Below, in pieces: positions 42,398 to 50,655 of a DNA stretch of 64,000 bases; the stretch's first letter is position 1, and every line of letters starts with the position of its first letter. Source of the DNA: Streptomyces sp. 846.5. GTDB lineage: Bacteria > Actinomycetota > Actinomycetes > Streptomycetales > Streptomycetaceae. The notes under the pieces are model-generated. The model was given only the letters and a program-made list of their open reading frames with translations. It was not told the DNA's origin and did not search any database. The position numbers and the translations under genes were made by a program. The DNA lies in contig NZ_SOBN01000001.1 of NCBI RefSeq assembly GCF_004365705.1, forward strand, positions 1,690,555-1,754,554, written 5' to 3'.

Positions 42398-43324
42398 ATG
42401 GACCGAGCTGTGACCAGCCAAACCCTCCAGCCCCGGCTCAGCCGCCGAAGGGCACCACGCCCGGGCAGGTACGGAATCCTCTTTGTGAGCCCGTTCCTGC
42501 TGGCCTTCGCCTTCGCGATCGCCGCGCCACTGCTGTACGCGGCCTACCTCAGCCTGTTCCGGCAGGGGCTGGTCGGCGGCAATGTGTTCGTGGGGCTGGA
42601 CAACTACCGCCGCGCCCTCTCGGACGCGCTGCTGCACACCGGGCTGATCCGGGTGGCGCTGTTCCTGGCGGTCCAGGTCCCGATCATGCTGGGTCTCGCC
42701 CTGGTCGCCGCGCTGGCGCTGGACAGCGGCCGGCTGCGCTGGTCCGCGCTGTTCCGGATCGGGATCTTCATCCCCTACGCCGTGCCGGGCGTGGTGGCCG
42801 CGCTGATGTGGGGCTACCTCTACGGTCCGCGGTTCGGCCTGTTCCACCAGGTCAGCACCGATCTCGGCCTCGGGCTGCCGGACCTGCTCTCGCACTCCTG
42901 GATGCTCGCCTCCATCGGCAACGTCACCACCTGGGAGTACACCGGCTACAACATGCTGATCCTGTACGCGGCGCTGCGCTCGGTCCCCTACGAGCTCTAC
43001 GAGGCCGCGGAGGTGGACGGGGCCGGCGAGATCCGCAAGGCGGTCAGCATCAAGATCCCCGCGCTGCGGCAGGCGCTGCTGCTGTGCACGATCTTCTCGA
43101 TCATCGGCAGCTTCCAGCTGTTCAACGAGCCCAATGTGCTCCAGGCGCTGGCCCCCGGCGTGATCACCACCAACTACACGCCCAACATGTACGCCTTCAA
43201 CCTCGCCTTCAACGGCCAGGAGTTCAACTACTCCGCCGCCATCGCCGTGGTCCTGGGCGGTATCACCGCCGTGGTCGCCTACGCCGTCCAGCTCTGGACC
43301 AACCGACAGGAGCGCGCGTTGTGA
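42398..43324 (+). CDS. sugar ABC transporter permease, MalF type (galactoside locus)
   Basis: Permease of 308 residues with six membrane segments from GILFVSPFLLAFAFAIAAPL onward and the EAA loop YEAAEVDGAGEIRKAV. ATG at 42398 is preferred, with GGAG 12 bases upstream; TTG at 42380 and GTG at 42410 are alternatives. First gene of the permease-permease-binding protein-GH35 operon. The binding protein coming third is an unusual order. Confidence 0.88.
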   Translation: MDRAVTSQTLQPRLSRRRAPRPGRYGILFVSPFLLAFAFAIAAPLLYAAYLSLFRQGLVGGNVFVGLDNYRRALSDALLHTGLIRVALFLAVQVPIMLGLALVAALALDSGRLRWSALFRIGIFIPYAVPGVVAALMWGYLYGPRFGLFHQVSTDLGLGLPDLLSHSWMLASIGNVTTWEYTGYNMLILYAALRSVPYELYEAAEVDGAGEIRKAVSIKIPALRQALLLCTIFSIIGSFQLFNEPNVLQALAPGVITTNYTPNMYAFNLAFNGQEFNYSAAIAVVLGGITAVVAYAVQLWTNRQERAL

Positions 43325-44271
43325 GCACCGCGACGACTGCCCCCGACCGCTCCCCGGACCCGGACCACCGCCCCCGCGCGACCCCCTCCCGGCGCCCCCG
43401 CCAGCGTCCGCACCGGCCCCGCAACAGGACCAGCACCGCGCTGACCGTGGCCATGGCGCTGATGCTGGCCTACACCCTGCTGCCGCTGCTGTGGCTGGTG
43501 ATGAGCAGCACCAAGAACAGCGACTCGCTGTTCTCCAGCTTCGGCCTGTGGTTCGGGCACGGCTTCTCCTTCTTCCACAACGTCCACGAGGTGCTGACCT
43601 ACGACAACGGCATCTATGTGCGCTGGCTCGGCAACACCGTCCTGTACGCCGTGGTGGGCGCCGGGGGCGCGGCCGCGCTGGCCGCGCTCGGCGGCTACGG
43701 GCTGGCCAAGTACGAGTTCCGGGGCAAGCGGGCGGTGTTCGGCGCGGTCATCGGCGCCATCACCGTGCCGACCACGGCACTCGCGGTGCCGACCTATCTG
43801 CTGTACAGCAAGATCGGCATCGTCAACACCCCGTGGGCCGTCATCATCCCGGCGCTGGCCAGCCCGTTCGGGCTCTACCTGATGCGTGTCTACGCGATGG
43901 AGGCGGTTCCCGACTCGCTGCTGGAGGCCGCCCGGATCGACGGCGCCAGCGAACTGCGCACCTTCTTCACCATCTCGCTGCGGCTGCTGGCCCCCGGCTT
44001 TGTCACCGTGCTGCTGTTCACGCTCGTGGCGACCTGGAACAACTACTTCCTTCCGCTGATCGTGCTCAACAACCCCCAGTGGTTCCCGTTGACCGTCGGC
44101 CTGAGCCAGTGGAACACCCAGACCATGGGTCCGCAGACCGGCGCCACGCTGGACCTCTACCCGATGGTGATCACCGGCAGCCTGCTGGCGATCATCCCGC
44201 TGGTGGTCGCCTTCCTGCTGCTGCAGCGCTACTGGCAGTCGGGACTCGCCGCCGGCAGCGTCAAGCAGTAA
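43321..44271 (+). CDS. sugar ABC transporter permease, MalG type (galactoside locus)
   Basis: Permease of 316 residues. A hydrophilic Pro/Arg-rich N-tail of about 40 residues, longer than usual, precedes six membrane segments starting at LTVAMALMLAYTLLPLLWLV. The EAA loop reads LEAARIDGASELRTFF. GTG at 43321 overlaps the previous stop by four bases. Confidence 0.88.
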   Translation: MSTATTAPDRSPDPDHRPRATPSRRPRQRPHRPRNRTSTALTVAMALMLAYTLLPLLWLVMSSTKNSDSLFSSFGLWFGHGFSFFHNVHEVLTYDNGIYVRWLGNTVLYAVVGAGGAAALAALGGYGLAKYEFRGKRAVFGAVIGAITVPTTALAVPTYLLYSKIGIVNTPWAVIIPALASPFGLYLMRVYAMEAVPDSLLEAARIDGASELRTFFTISLRLLAPGFVTVLLFTLVATWNNYFLPLIVLNNPQWFPLTVGLSQWNTQTMGPQTGATLDLYPMVITGSLLAIIPLVVAFLLLQRYWQSGLAAGSVKQ

Positions 44272-44399
44272 CCCCCAGTCCCCCATCCGGCCCTCGCCCC
44301 ACCCGGTTCAGCCGGCACGGGCGGTCGCCGGTGTGGTCAAGCACGCCCTGACGCACCATCAACAACCCTCACCCGCATTGACAGGAGACAACTCCCCCG

Positions 44400-45779
44400 A
44401 TGGAAACCTCGCGCAGATCCCTCCGCCCCACCGCCCGTACGGCGACCCGTACCGCACTGGCGCTGTCCGCCGCGCTGGCCCTCTCGCTCACCGCCGCCTG
44501 CAGCAGCTCCTCCGGCAGCAAGGCCGCCAACCCGGCCGGGGGGCAGACCTCTGCCGCCGACGCGCTGAGCACGCCGACCACGCTGACCTTCTGGACCTGG
44601 GTGCCGAGCATCCAGACGACCGTGGACGCGTTCGAGAAGAAGTACCCGAACATCAAGGTGAACGTGGTCAACGCGGGCCAGTCCGCAGCCGAGTACACCA
44701 AGCTGCAGACCGCGATCAAGGCCGGCAGCGGCGGCCCGGACGTCGCCCAGATCGAGTACTTCGCGCTGCCGCAGTTCGCGCTGTCCAAGCAGGTCGTCGA
44801 CCTGACCGCGTACGGCGCGGCCTCGCTGAAGTCCGGCTACACCGCCTCGGCCTGGAACCAGGTCGCGCTGCAGGGCGGCATCTACGGCTACCCGCAGGAC
44901 ACCGGCCCGCTGACGATGTTCTACCGCACCGACATCTTCAAGAAGCTGGGCCTGACGCCCCCCACCACCTGGGACGAGTTCGCGACGGACGCCGCGAAGA
45001 TCCACGCCGCCGACCCGACCCACTACATCACCTCGATCGACCCCGGTGACGCCGGCGGCGTCGACAGCCTGATCTGGCAGGCCGGCGGCAAGCCCTACCA
45101 GACCACCGGCTCCACCTCGGTCACGGTCAACCTCAAGGACACCGGCTCCGCCAAGTTCGCGGCGCTGTGGACCTCGCTGCTGTCCAAGAAGCTGGTCGAC
45201 CCGACCCCCGGCTGGACCACCGACTGGTGGAAGAGCATGGGCAGCGGCAAGTACGCGATGTGGATCGCCGGCGCCTGGGCCCCGGGATCGCTGGAGACCA
45301 CCATCGCCGCCACCAAGGGCGAGTGGGCCGCCGCGCCGGTGCCGCAGTGGACCGCGGGCGCCGGCGCCTCGGCCGAGAACGGTGGCTCCTCCGACGCGGT
45401 GGTCTCCACCAGCACCCACAAGGCCGCCGCCGCGGCCTTCGCCGCCTGGCTCAACTCCAGCACCGACGGCGCCGCCTCGCTCAACAGCATCGGGCTGTTC
45501 CCGGCCACCACGGCGCTGCTCGACAGCCCCACCTTCCTGGACCAGACCTTCCCCTTCTTCAACGGACAGAAGGCCAACCAGGTCTTCGCCGACTCCTCGA
45601 AGGCCGTCACCGCGGGCTGGCAGTACCTGCCCTACCAGGTCTACGCCAACTCGATCTTCAAGGACAGCGTCGGCCAGGCCATCGCCAACGGCAGCGACCT
45701 GACCGGCGCGCTGGGCACCTGGCAGTCCGCCATCTCGCAGTACGGCACCCAGCAGGGCTTCACCGTCGCCAACGGCTGA
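44400..45779 (+). CDS. sugar-binding lipoprotein (galactoside locus)
   Basis: SBP family 1 protein of 459 residues. The signal ends in a lipobox LTAAC near residue 37, followed by a Ser/Gly-rich tether; mature motifs include LTFWTWVPSIQTTVDAFEKK, VAQIEYFALPQFA and MWIAGAWAPGS. The sugar is probably a beta-galactoside, judging from the GH35 gene that follows. ATG at 44400 has AGGAG 12 bases upstream. The gap to the permease gene is 128 bases. Confidence 0.88.
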   Translation: METSRRSLRPTARTATRTALALSAALALSLTAACSSSSGSKAANPAGGQTSAADALSTPTTLTFWTWVPSIQTTVDAFEKKYPNIKVNVVNAGQSAAEYTKLQTAIKAGSGGPDVAQIEYFALPQFALSKQVVDLTAYGAASLKSGYTASAWNQVALQGGIYGYPQDTGPLTMFYRTDIFKKLGLTPPTTWDEFATDAAKIHAADPTHYITSIDPGDAGGVDSLIWQAGGKPYQTTGSTSVTVNLKDTGSAKFAALWTSLLSKKLVDPTPGWTTDWWKSMGSGKYAMWIAGAWAPGSLETTIAATKGEWAAAPVPQWTAGAGASAENGGSSDAVVSTSTHKAAAAAFAAWLNSSTDGAASLNSIGLFPATTALLDSPTFLDQTFPFFNGQKANQVFADSSKAVTAGWQYLPYQVYANSIFKDSVGQAIANGSDLTGALGTWQSAISQYGTQQGFTVANG

Positions 45780-45801
45780 GCGCCGCACCACTGCCCATCC
45801 C

Positions 45802-45829
45802 TCCGGCCGCCCGACCCCGGGCGGCCGGA
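45802..45829 (+). terminator. intra-operon hairpin after the binding-protein gene
   Basis: Perfect 12-base arms TCCGGCCGCCCG and CGGGCGGCCGGA around ACCC, between the binding-protein stop and the GH35 start. Hairpins in this position often protect the upstream message from 3' decay and partly terminate, giving more binding protein than downstream enzyme. Confidence 0.65.
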
Positions 45830-45858
45830 CCCCGTACCGACAGCGGAGCCAGACAACC

Positions 45859-47607
45859 GTGGCCATACTCGACATCACCGACGACGGATTCCAGTTGGAC
45901 GGCGAGCCGTTCCGGATCCTCTCCGGCGGTCTGCACTACTTCCGGGTCCACCCCGAGCAGTGGGCCGACCGGCTGCACAAGGCCCGGCTGATGGGCCTCA
46001 ACACCGTCGACACCTATGTCCCGTGGAACCTGCACGCCCCGCGCCGGGACGTCTTCGGCCTGGACGGCATCCTCGACCTGCCCCGCTTCCTGGACCTGGC
46101 CGCCGCCGAGGGCCTGCACGTCCTGCTGCGTCCCGGGCCCTACATCTGCGCCGAGTGGGAGGGCGGCGGGCTGCCCTCCTGGCTGCTGGCCGACCCCACC
46201 ATGGAGCTGCGCACCACCCACCCCGGCTTCCTGGCCGCGGTCGACGAGTACCTGGACCGGCTGCTGCCCGCCGTGCTGCCGTATCTGGCCACCCGCGGCG
46301 GGCCGGTCCTCGCCGTCCAGCTGGAGAACGAGTACGGCGCCTTCGGCGAGGACGCCGGCTATCTGACCCGGCTGGCCCAGGCCCTGGTCAAGCGCGGCGT
46401 GGACGTCCCGCTGTTCACCTCCGACCAGCCCGGGGACCTGGCCAGGGGCGGACTGGACGGGGTGCTGCGCACCGTCAACTTCGGTTCCGGGGTGGCCCGC
46501 GGGCTGTCGGCCCTGCGTGCCCAGCAGCCGGCCGGACCGCTGATGTGCACCGAGTTCTGGAACGGCTGGTTCGACCGCTGGGGCGGCAAGCACACCGTCC
46601 GCGCCCCCGCCGACGCCGCCCGGACCCTGGACGAACTGCTGTCGGCCGGCGCCTCGGTGAACTTCTACATGTTCCACGGCGGCACCAACTTCGGCTTCAC
46701 TAACGGCGCCAACGACAAGGGCAACTACCGCGCCACCATTACCTCCTACGACTACGACGCCCCACTGGACGAGGCCGGGGACCCGACCCCCAAGTACGAG
46801 GCCTTCCGCTCGGTCATCGCCCGGCACTCCGCCGAGCCCGCCGAGCCGGTCCCGGCCCGCTCCGCCAAGTTCGCCCTGTCCGGCATCGAACTGACCGAGC
46901 AGGCACCGCTGTTCGCCGACCTCGACGCACTCGGCACCCCGGTCGACGGCGACCGCCCGCTGACCATGGAGGAGCTCGGGCAGGACTTCGGCTTCGTCCT
47001 CTACACCACCCGGCTGGAGACCCCCGGGCCGACCCGGCTCGCCGTCGGCGCGGTGCGCGACCGGGCCCAGGTCTTCCTGGACGGCCAGCCGGTCGGCGTC
47101 CTGGAGCGGGAGAACCACGAGCACACCCTCACCTTCACCGTGCCGCCCGGCGGGGCCGAGCTGCGGGTGCTGGTGGAGAACCAGGGACGGGTCAACTACG
47201 GGGTCGCACTGCACGACCGCAAGGGCCTGATCGGCCCGGTCACCCTCAACGGCGCGGCAGCTGACAGCTGGTCAAGCCTGCCGCTGCCGCTGCTGGACCT
47301 CACCCCCTTCGGCTTCGCCCGCACCGACGCACCCGTCCCCGGACCGGTCCTGCACCGCGGCACCTTCCACTCCGACCAGGCCGCCGACAGCCATCTGCAC
47401 CTGGACGGCTGGACCAAGGGCAACGCCTGGATCAACGGCTTCAACCTGGGCCGCTACTGGTCCCGCGGCCCCCAACTCTCCCTCTACGTGCCCGCCCCCG
47501 TGCTGCGAGCCGGGACCAACGAGATCGTGCTGCTCGAACTCCACGGCTCCACCAGCCGCACCGTCGACCTCCGCGAGGACTCCGACCTGGGCCCCACCGA
47601 GGAGTAG
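45859..47607 (+). CDS. GH35 beta-galactosidase
   Basis: Glycosidase of 582 residues with a family 35 catalytic barrel (about 1-320) and C-terminal beta-sandwich domains carrying jelly-roll motifs (AQVFLDGQPVG, NAWINGFNLGRYW). The acid/base Glu158 is in QLENEYG and the nucleophile Glu232 is in CTEFWNGWFD; RPGPYICAEWEGGG is the family signature. No signal peptide, so it cleaves imported galactosides inside the cell. GTG start at 45859. Last gene of the operon, followed by a strong terminator. Confidence 0.93.
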   Translation: MAILDITDDGFQLDGEPFRILSGGLHYFRVHPEQWADRLHKARLMGLNTVDTYVPWNLHAPRRDVFGLDGILDLPRFLDLAAAEGLHVLLRPGPYICAEWEGGGLPSWLLADPTMELRTTHPGFLAAVDEYLDRLLPAVLPYLATRGGPVLAVQLENEYGAFGEDAGYLTRLAQALVKRGVDVPLFTSDQPGDLARGGLDGVLRTVNFGSGVARGLSALRAQQPAGPLMCTEFWNGWFDRWGGKHTVRAPADAARTLDELLSAGASVNFYMFHGGTNFGFTNGANDKGNYRATITSYDYDAPLDEAGDPTPKYEAFRSVIARHSAEPAEPVPARSAKFALSGIELTEQAPLFADLDALGTPVDGDRPLTMEELGQDFGFVLYTTRLETPGPTRLAVGAVRDRAQVFLDGQPVGVLERENHEHTLTFTVPPGGAELRVLVENQGRVNYGVALHDRKGLIGPVTLNGAAADSWSSLPLPLLDLTPFGFARTDAPVPGPVLHRGTFHSDQAADSHLHLDGWTKGNAWINGFNLGRYWSRGPQLSLYVPAPVLRAGTNEIVLLELHGSTSRTVDLREDSDLGPTEE

Positions 47608-47622
47608 CGCCCGCACTTCACC

Positions 47623-47672
47623 GCGTCCCCCGGTCACCGACCCCCTTGCCGGGGCCGGTGACCGGGGGACGC
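47623..47672 (+). terminator. strong terminator after the GH35 operon
   Basis: Perfect 17-bp stem: GCGTCCCCCGGTCACCG (47623-47639) pairs with its complement (47656-47672) around a 16-base loop that can itself fold (CCCC/GGGG). It marks the 3' end of the sugar operon, and the TnpB element lies right behind it. Confidence 0.85.
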
Positions 47673-47730
47673 CGTGGGGTCCGGGTTTGACTCCCAACGT
47701 GGTGACATAGATCACTGCTACGGTGGCCGT

Positions 47731-48972
47731 GTGAAGCTCGTGGTGCGGGTGAAACTGTTGCCGGAGGCCGACCAGGCCGCCGCGCTGCAAGACACCCTGC
47801 GCACAGTCAACGAGGCAGCCTGTTGGGTCTCCGCCGTGGCGTTCGAGCACGGGGTCCCGCGCGAGTACGAGCTACGCCAGCACACCTACGCCGAGCTGAA
47901 GGCACGCGGGCTGGGAGCACAGGTCGCCCAGCACACCATCAAGAAGGTCCGCGACGCCTACACCGCCCTGAAGGCGAACATCCGCGCGGGCAACCTCGGC
48001 AGACCGGGGTCCAAACGCAGGGTCAGGGCGGAGTCGAAGCCGATCACGTTCCGCCCCCAGGCCGCGCAGCCGTATGACGAGCGGTGCCTGTCCTGGCAGT
48101 ACGACGCGGGGACGGTGTCGATCTGGACCACCGCCGGACGACTCAAGAGCGTGCGCTTCACCGGCTCCCAGAGTGCGCTCAAGCGGCTGCGCGAGCATCG
48201 CAGGGGCGAGTCGGACCTGGTGGAGCGCGACGGCGCCTTCTACCTGATCGCCACCTGCGAGGTACCCGAGAACCCCGTCAACGAGAACCCCGTCGGATTC
48301 GTCGGTGTAGACCTGGGCATCGTCAACATCGCCACCACAAGCACCGGCTACCGGGCCGCCGGACGGGGCCTGAACCGGCACCGCAAGCGGCAGATCGACC
48401 TGCGCAGGAAGCTCCAGGCCAAGGGGACGAAGTCCGCCAAGCGCCTGTTGAAGAAGCGCTCGCGCACCGAGGCCCGCCACACCGCCAACGTCAACCACGT
48501 CATCGCCAAGACCATCGTCACCACCGCTGAACGCACCGGCCACGGCATCGCCCTGGAAGATCTGACGGGCATCCGCGACCGGGTACGGCTCCGAAAGGGA
48601 CAGCGGACCCAACTCCACTCGTGGGGCTTCCACCAGCTCGGCCAGTACATCGCCTACAAGGCCAAGCGCGCCGGCGTCCCGCTGGTCCACGTCGATCCGG
48701 CGTACACCAGCCAGGAATGCTCCCAGTGCCACCACGTCGACCGGAAGAACCACGTCGACCAGGCGACGTTCGCATGCAGGTCCTGCGGGACCATGCTGCA
48801 CGCGGACACCAACGTGTCCCACAACATCGCCCGCAAGGGCGAGGCCGTATGGACAACGGGGCGTGAGTCACGCGTCCCAGCACCTGCACAAGGTGCTCAG
48901 ACGGAGGAGGCCACGCGACAGCCAGCCGCGCCCTACCTCCAAGCCCGGCCCTTCACGGCCAGGTCAAGTTGA
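47731..48972 (+). CDS. tnpB: TnpB RNA-guided endonuclease
   Basis: A 413-residue IS605-type TnpB. An N-terminal OrfB helix-turn-helix/wedge region is followed by a split RuvC nuclease: Asp194 (VGVDLGIVNIA), Glu276 (GIALEDLTGIR) and Asp359 (HADTNVSHNIA). A zinc ribbon sits between the last two (Cys330, Cys333, Cys349, Cys352). All catalytic residues are present, so it may be active. Such enzymes use an RNA from the 3' end of the gene to cut DNA and keep the element at its site. GTG at 47731 follows TACGGT by six bases (leaderless); a GTGA-N6-TCAC dyad lies at 47702-47715. Confidence 0.9.
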   Translation: MKLVVRVKLLPEADQAAALQDTLRTVNEAACWVSAVAFEHGVPREYELRQHTYAELKARGLGAQVAQHTIKKVRDAYTALKANIRAGNLGRPGSKRRVRAESKPITFRPQAAQPYDERCLSWQYDAGTVSIWTTAGRLKSVRFTGSQSALKRLREHRRGESDLVERDGAFYLIATCEVPENPVNENPVGFVGVDLGIVNIATTSTGYRAAGRGLNRHRKRQIDLRRKLQAKGTKSAKRLLKKRSRTEARHTANVNHVIAKTIVTTAERTGHGIALEDLTGIRDRVRLRKGQRTQLHSWGFHQLGQYIAYKAKRAGVPLVHVDPAYTSQECSQCHHVDRKNHVDQATFACRSCGTMLHADTNVSHNIARKGEAVWTTGRESRVPAPAQGAQTEEATRQPAAPYLQARPFTARSS

Positions 48973-48977
48973 CTTGG
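48959..48977. repeat. imperfect dyad over the tnpB stop codon
   Basis: CCAGGTCAA-G-TTGACTTGG, nine-base arms with one mismatch, overlapping the tnpB stop. It could be the right-end hairpin of the element or a regulatory site of the phosphatase gene 42 bases downstream. Confidence 0.45.
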
Positions 48978-49018
48978 TGTTTCCCCCGGGGCCATCGGAC
49001 CCTCCTAGCGTCCGCAGC

Positions 49019-50614
49019 ATGACGAAACAGGGCATGACCCCCGAGCAGGCCGCACAGCTGAGCCTGGCCGAGCAGCACGAGTGGTTCCGTCGGGCGACGT
49101 CGCGGCGGGCGATGCTGCGCGGCGGCCTGGTGGGCGCGGGCACCATCGCCGGCACCGCGATCGCGAGCGCGGCCGGGCTGACCGGCACGGCCTCGGCCGC
49201 ACCCGTGCGGTCCGCGGCGTCGCTGCTGCCCACGGCCGACCGTCCGAACGGGTCCACGGTGGTCCCGTTCGGGCGGCACATCTCCTACGGCGCCGACCCG
49301 ACCCGGCAGATGTCGGTCGCCTGGCAGGCGAGCGCGGCGGTCCGCAACCCCTTCGTCCGGATCGGGCGCTCCCCCCAGGACCTCGGCGAGAAGCACCACG
49401 CCGAGGTGCGGGCGCTGTCCACCCTGGCCGGCGACACCAGCCCGATCGACTCGGTGGCCCTGGTCTCGCCGAGCACGATCGAGCAGTACTACCTGCACGC
49501 GGCGCTCGACGGACTGCGTCCCGGCGAGACCTACTACTACGCGGTCGGCCACGACGGCTGGGACCCGCGCTCCAACCTGGCGGTGGTCAACTCCTTCACC
49601 ACCGCGCCGAGCAAGCGCGGGCCGTTCACCTTCACCGCCTTCGGCGACCAGGGCATCAGCTACGACGCCGTGGCCACCACCCATCTGATCGCCGGTCAGC
49701 ACCCGGCCTTCCACCTGCACGCGGGCGACGTCTCCTACGCCGAGGGCACCGGGCACGGTCTGATCACCGACTCCTACGACCCCAAGGTCTGGGACTCCTT
49801 CTTCCAGCAGGTCGAGGCCGTGGCCGCGACAGTGCCGTGGCAGGTCGCCTCGGGCAACCACGAGATGGAGCCCTGGTACTCGCCCGACGGCAACGGCGGC
49901 CTGGCCGCCCGGTTCGACTTCGCCGGACAGCAGAACACCTACTACTCCTTCACCTACGGCAACGTGGGTGTGATCACGCTGGACGCCAACGACGTCTCCT
50001 ACGAGATCCCGGCGAACAACGGCTACAGCGGCGGCAAGCAGACCGCGTGGCTGGAGCAGGAGCTGGCGGCCCTGCGCAAGCGCGCCGACATCGACTTCAT
50101 AGTCATTCAATTCCATCACTGCACATACAGCACCTGCTCCTCGCACGCGTCCGAGGGCGGCGTGCGCCAGTACTGGGTCCCGCTGTTCGACAGCTACGGC
50201 GTCGACCTGGTGATCAACGGCCACAACCACGTCTACGAGCGCACCGACCCGCTCAAGGGCGGCAGCGTGACCACGGCGGCCCCCAGCGGCTCCACGGTCA
50301 CCCCGGCGACCCAGGGCACGACCTACGTGGTCGCGGGCGGAGCGGGCAACAGCCTGTACTCCTTCCCGGCCAAGGACAGCTACGAAGGCGCGGTGGACGA
50401 CGTCTCCCCCATCGCCTCCTTCGTGAACGAGCCGGGCAAGACCAAGACCCCCGAGACCGTCGCCTGGTCCCGGGTCCGCTACACCGGCTACTGTCTGCTG
50501 GCCATCGACAGCGCCCCGGCCCACCGCGGCGGCACCTCAAAGCTGACGGTCCGCGCCATCGACGGTTTCGGCGCCGAGATCGACCGCGTGGTCCTGGCGC
50601 GGACGGCGAAGTAG
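49019..50614 (+). CDS. Tat-exported purple acid phosphatase-like metallophosphoesterase
   Basis: A 531-residue secreted phosphatase. A twin-arginine signal (TSRRAMLRGGLVGAG, cleavage near TASAAP about residue 61) suits export of a folded metal enzyme. A fibronectin-like domain follows, then the five metallophosphoesterase blocks: AFGDQG, GDVSYAEG, GNHEME, IQFHHCTY and GHNHVYER. It should release phosphate from esters outside the cell. ATG at 49019 follows TAGCGT by seven bases. The TnpB element sits directly upstream and may have replaced part of its promoter. Confidence 0.9.
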   Translation: MTKQGMTPEQAAQLSLAEQHEWFRRATSRRAMLRGGLVGAGTIAGTAIASAAGLTGTASAAPVRSAASLLPTADRPNGSTVVPFGRHISYGADPTRQMSVAWQASAAVRNPFVRIGRSPQDLGEKHHAEVRALSTLAGDTSPIDSVALVSPSTIEQYYLHAALDGLRPGETYYYAVGHDGWDPRSNLAVVNSFTTAPSKRGPFTFTAFGDQGISYDAVATTHLIAGQHPAFHLHAGDVSYAEGTGHGLITDSYDPKVWDSFFQQVEAVAATVPWQVASGNHEMEPWYSPDGNGGLAARFDFAGQQNTYYSFTYGNVGVITLDANDVSYEIPANNGYSGGKQTAWLEQELAALRKRADIDFIVIQFHHCTYSTCSSHASEGGVRQYWVPLFDSYGVDLVINGHNHVYERTDPLKGGSVTTAAPSGSTVTPATQGTTYVVAGGAGNSLYSFPAKDSYEGAVDDVSPIASFVNEPGKTKTPETVAWSRVRYTGYCLLAIDSAPAHRGGTSKLTVRAIDGFGAEIDRVVLARTAK

Positions 50615-50616
50615 CA

Positions 50617-50647
50617 GGGCGGGGGCGGTGCCGGTCCGCCTCCCCCC
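50617..50647. terminator. terminator between convergent genes
   Basis: GGGCGGGGGCGG (50617-50628) pairs with CCGCCTCCCCCC (50636-50647), with one mismatch and one G-T pair, around a 7-base loop. It can serve both the phosphatase gene and the convergent aminotransferase gene. Confidence 0.6.
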
Positions 50648-50655
50648 CCGGACCC

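Larger units (their letters stand above)
47690..48977 (+). mobile_element. IS605-family relic or solo TnpB element (approximate bounds)
   Basis: A tnpB gene without any tnpA, inserted between the GH35 terminator and the phosphatase gene. True ends cannot be fixed by eye: no target duplication is made by this family. The right end may be the imperfect dyad at 48959-48977, since IS605 ends fold into hairpins. Confidence 0.45.

Noticed and set aside
47702-47715. GTGA-N6-TCAC dyad before tnpB resembling a Crp site
   Set aside because: Reported only as an aside: such a short match is expected often, and no carbon-source link to tnpB is apparent.
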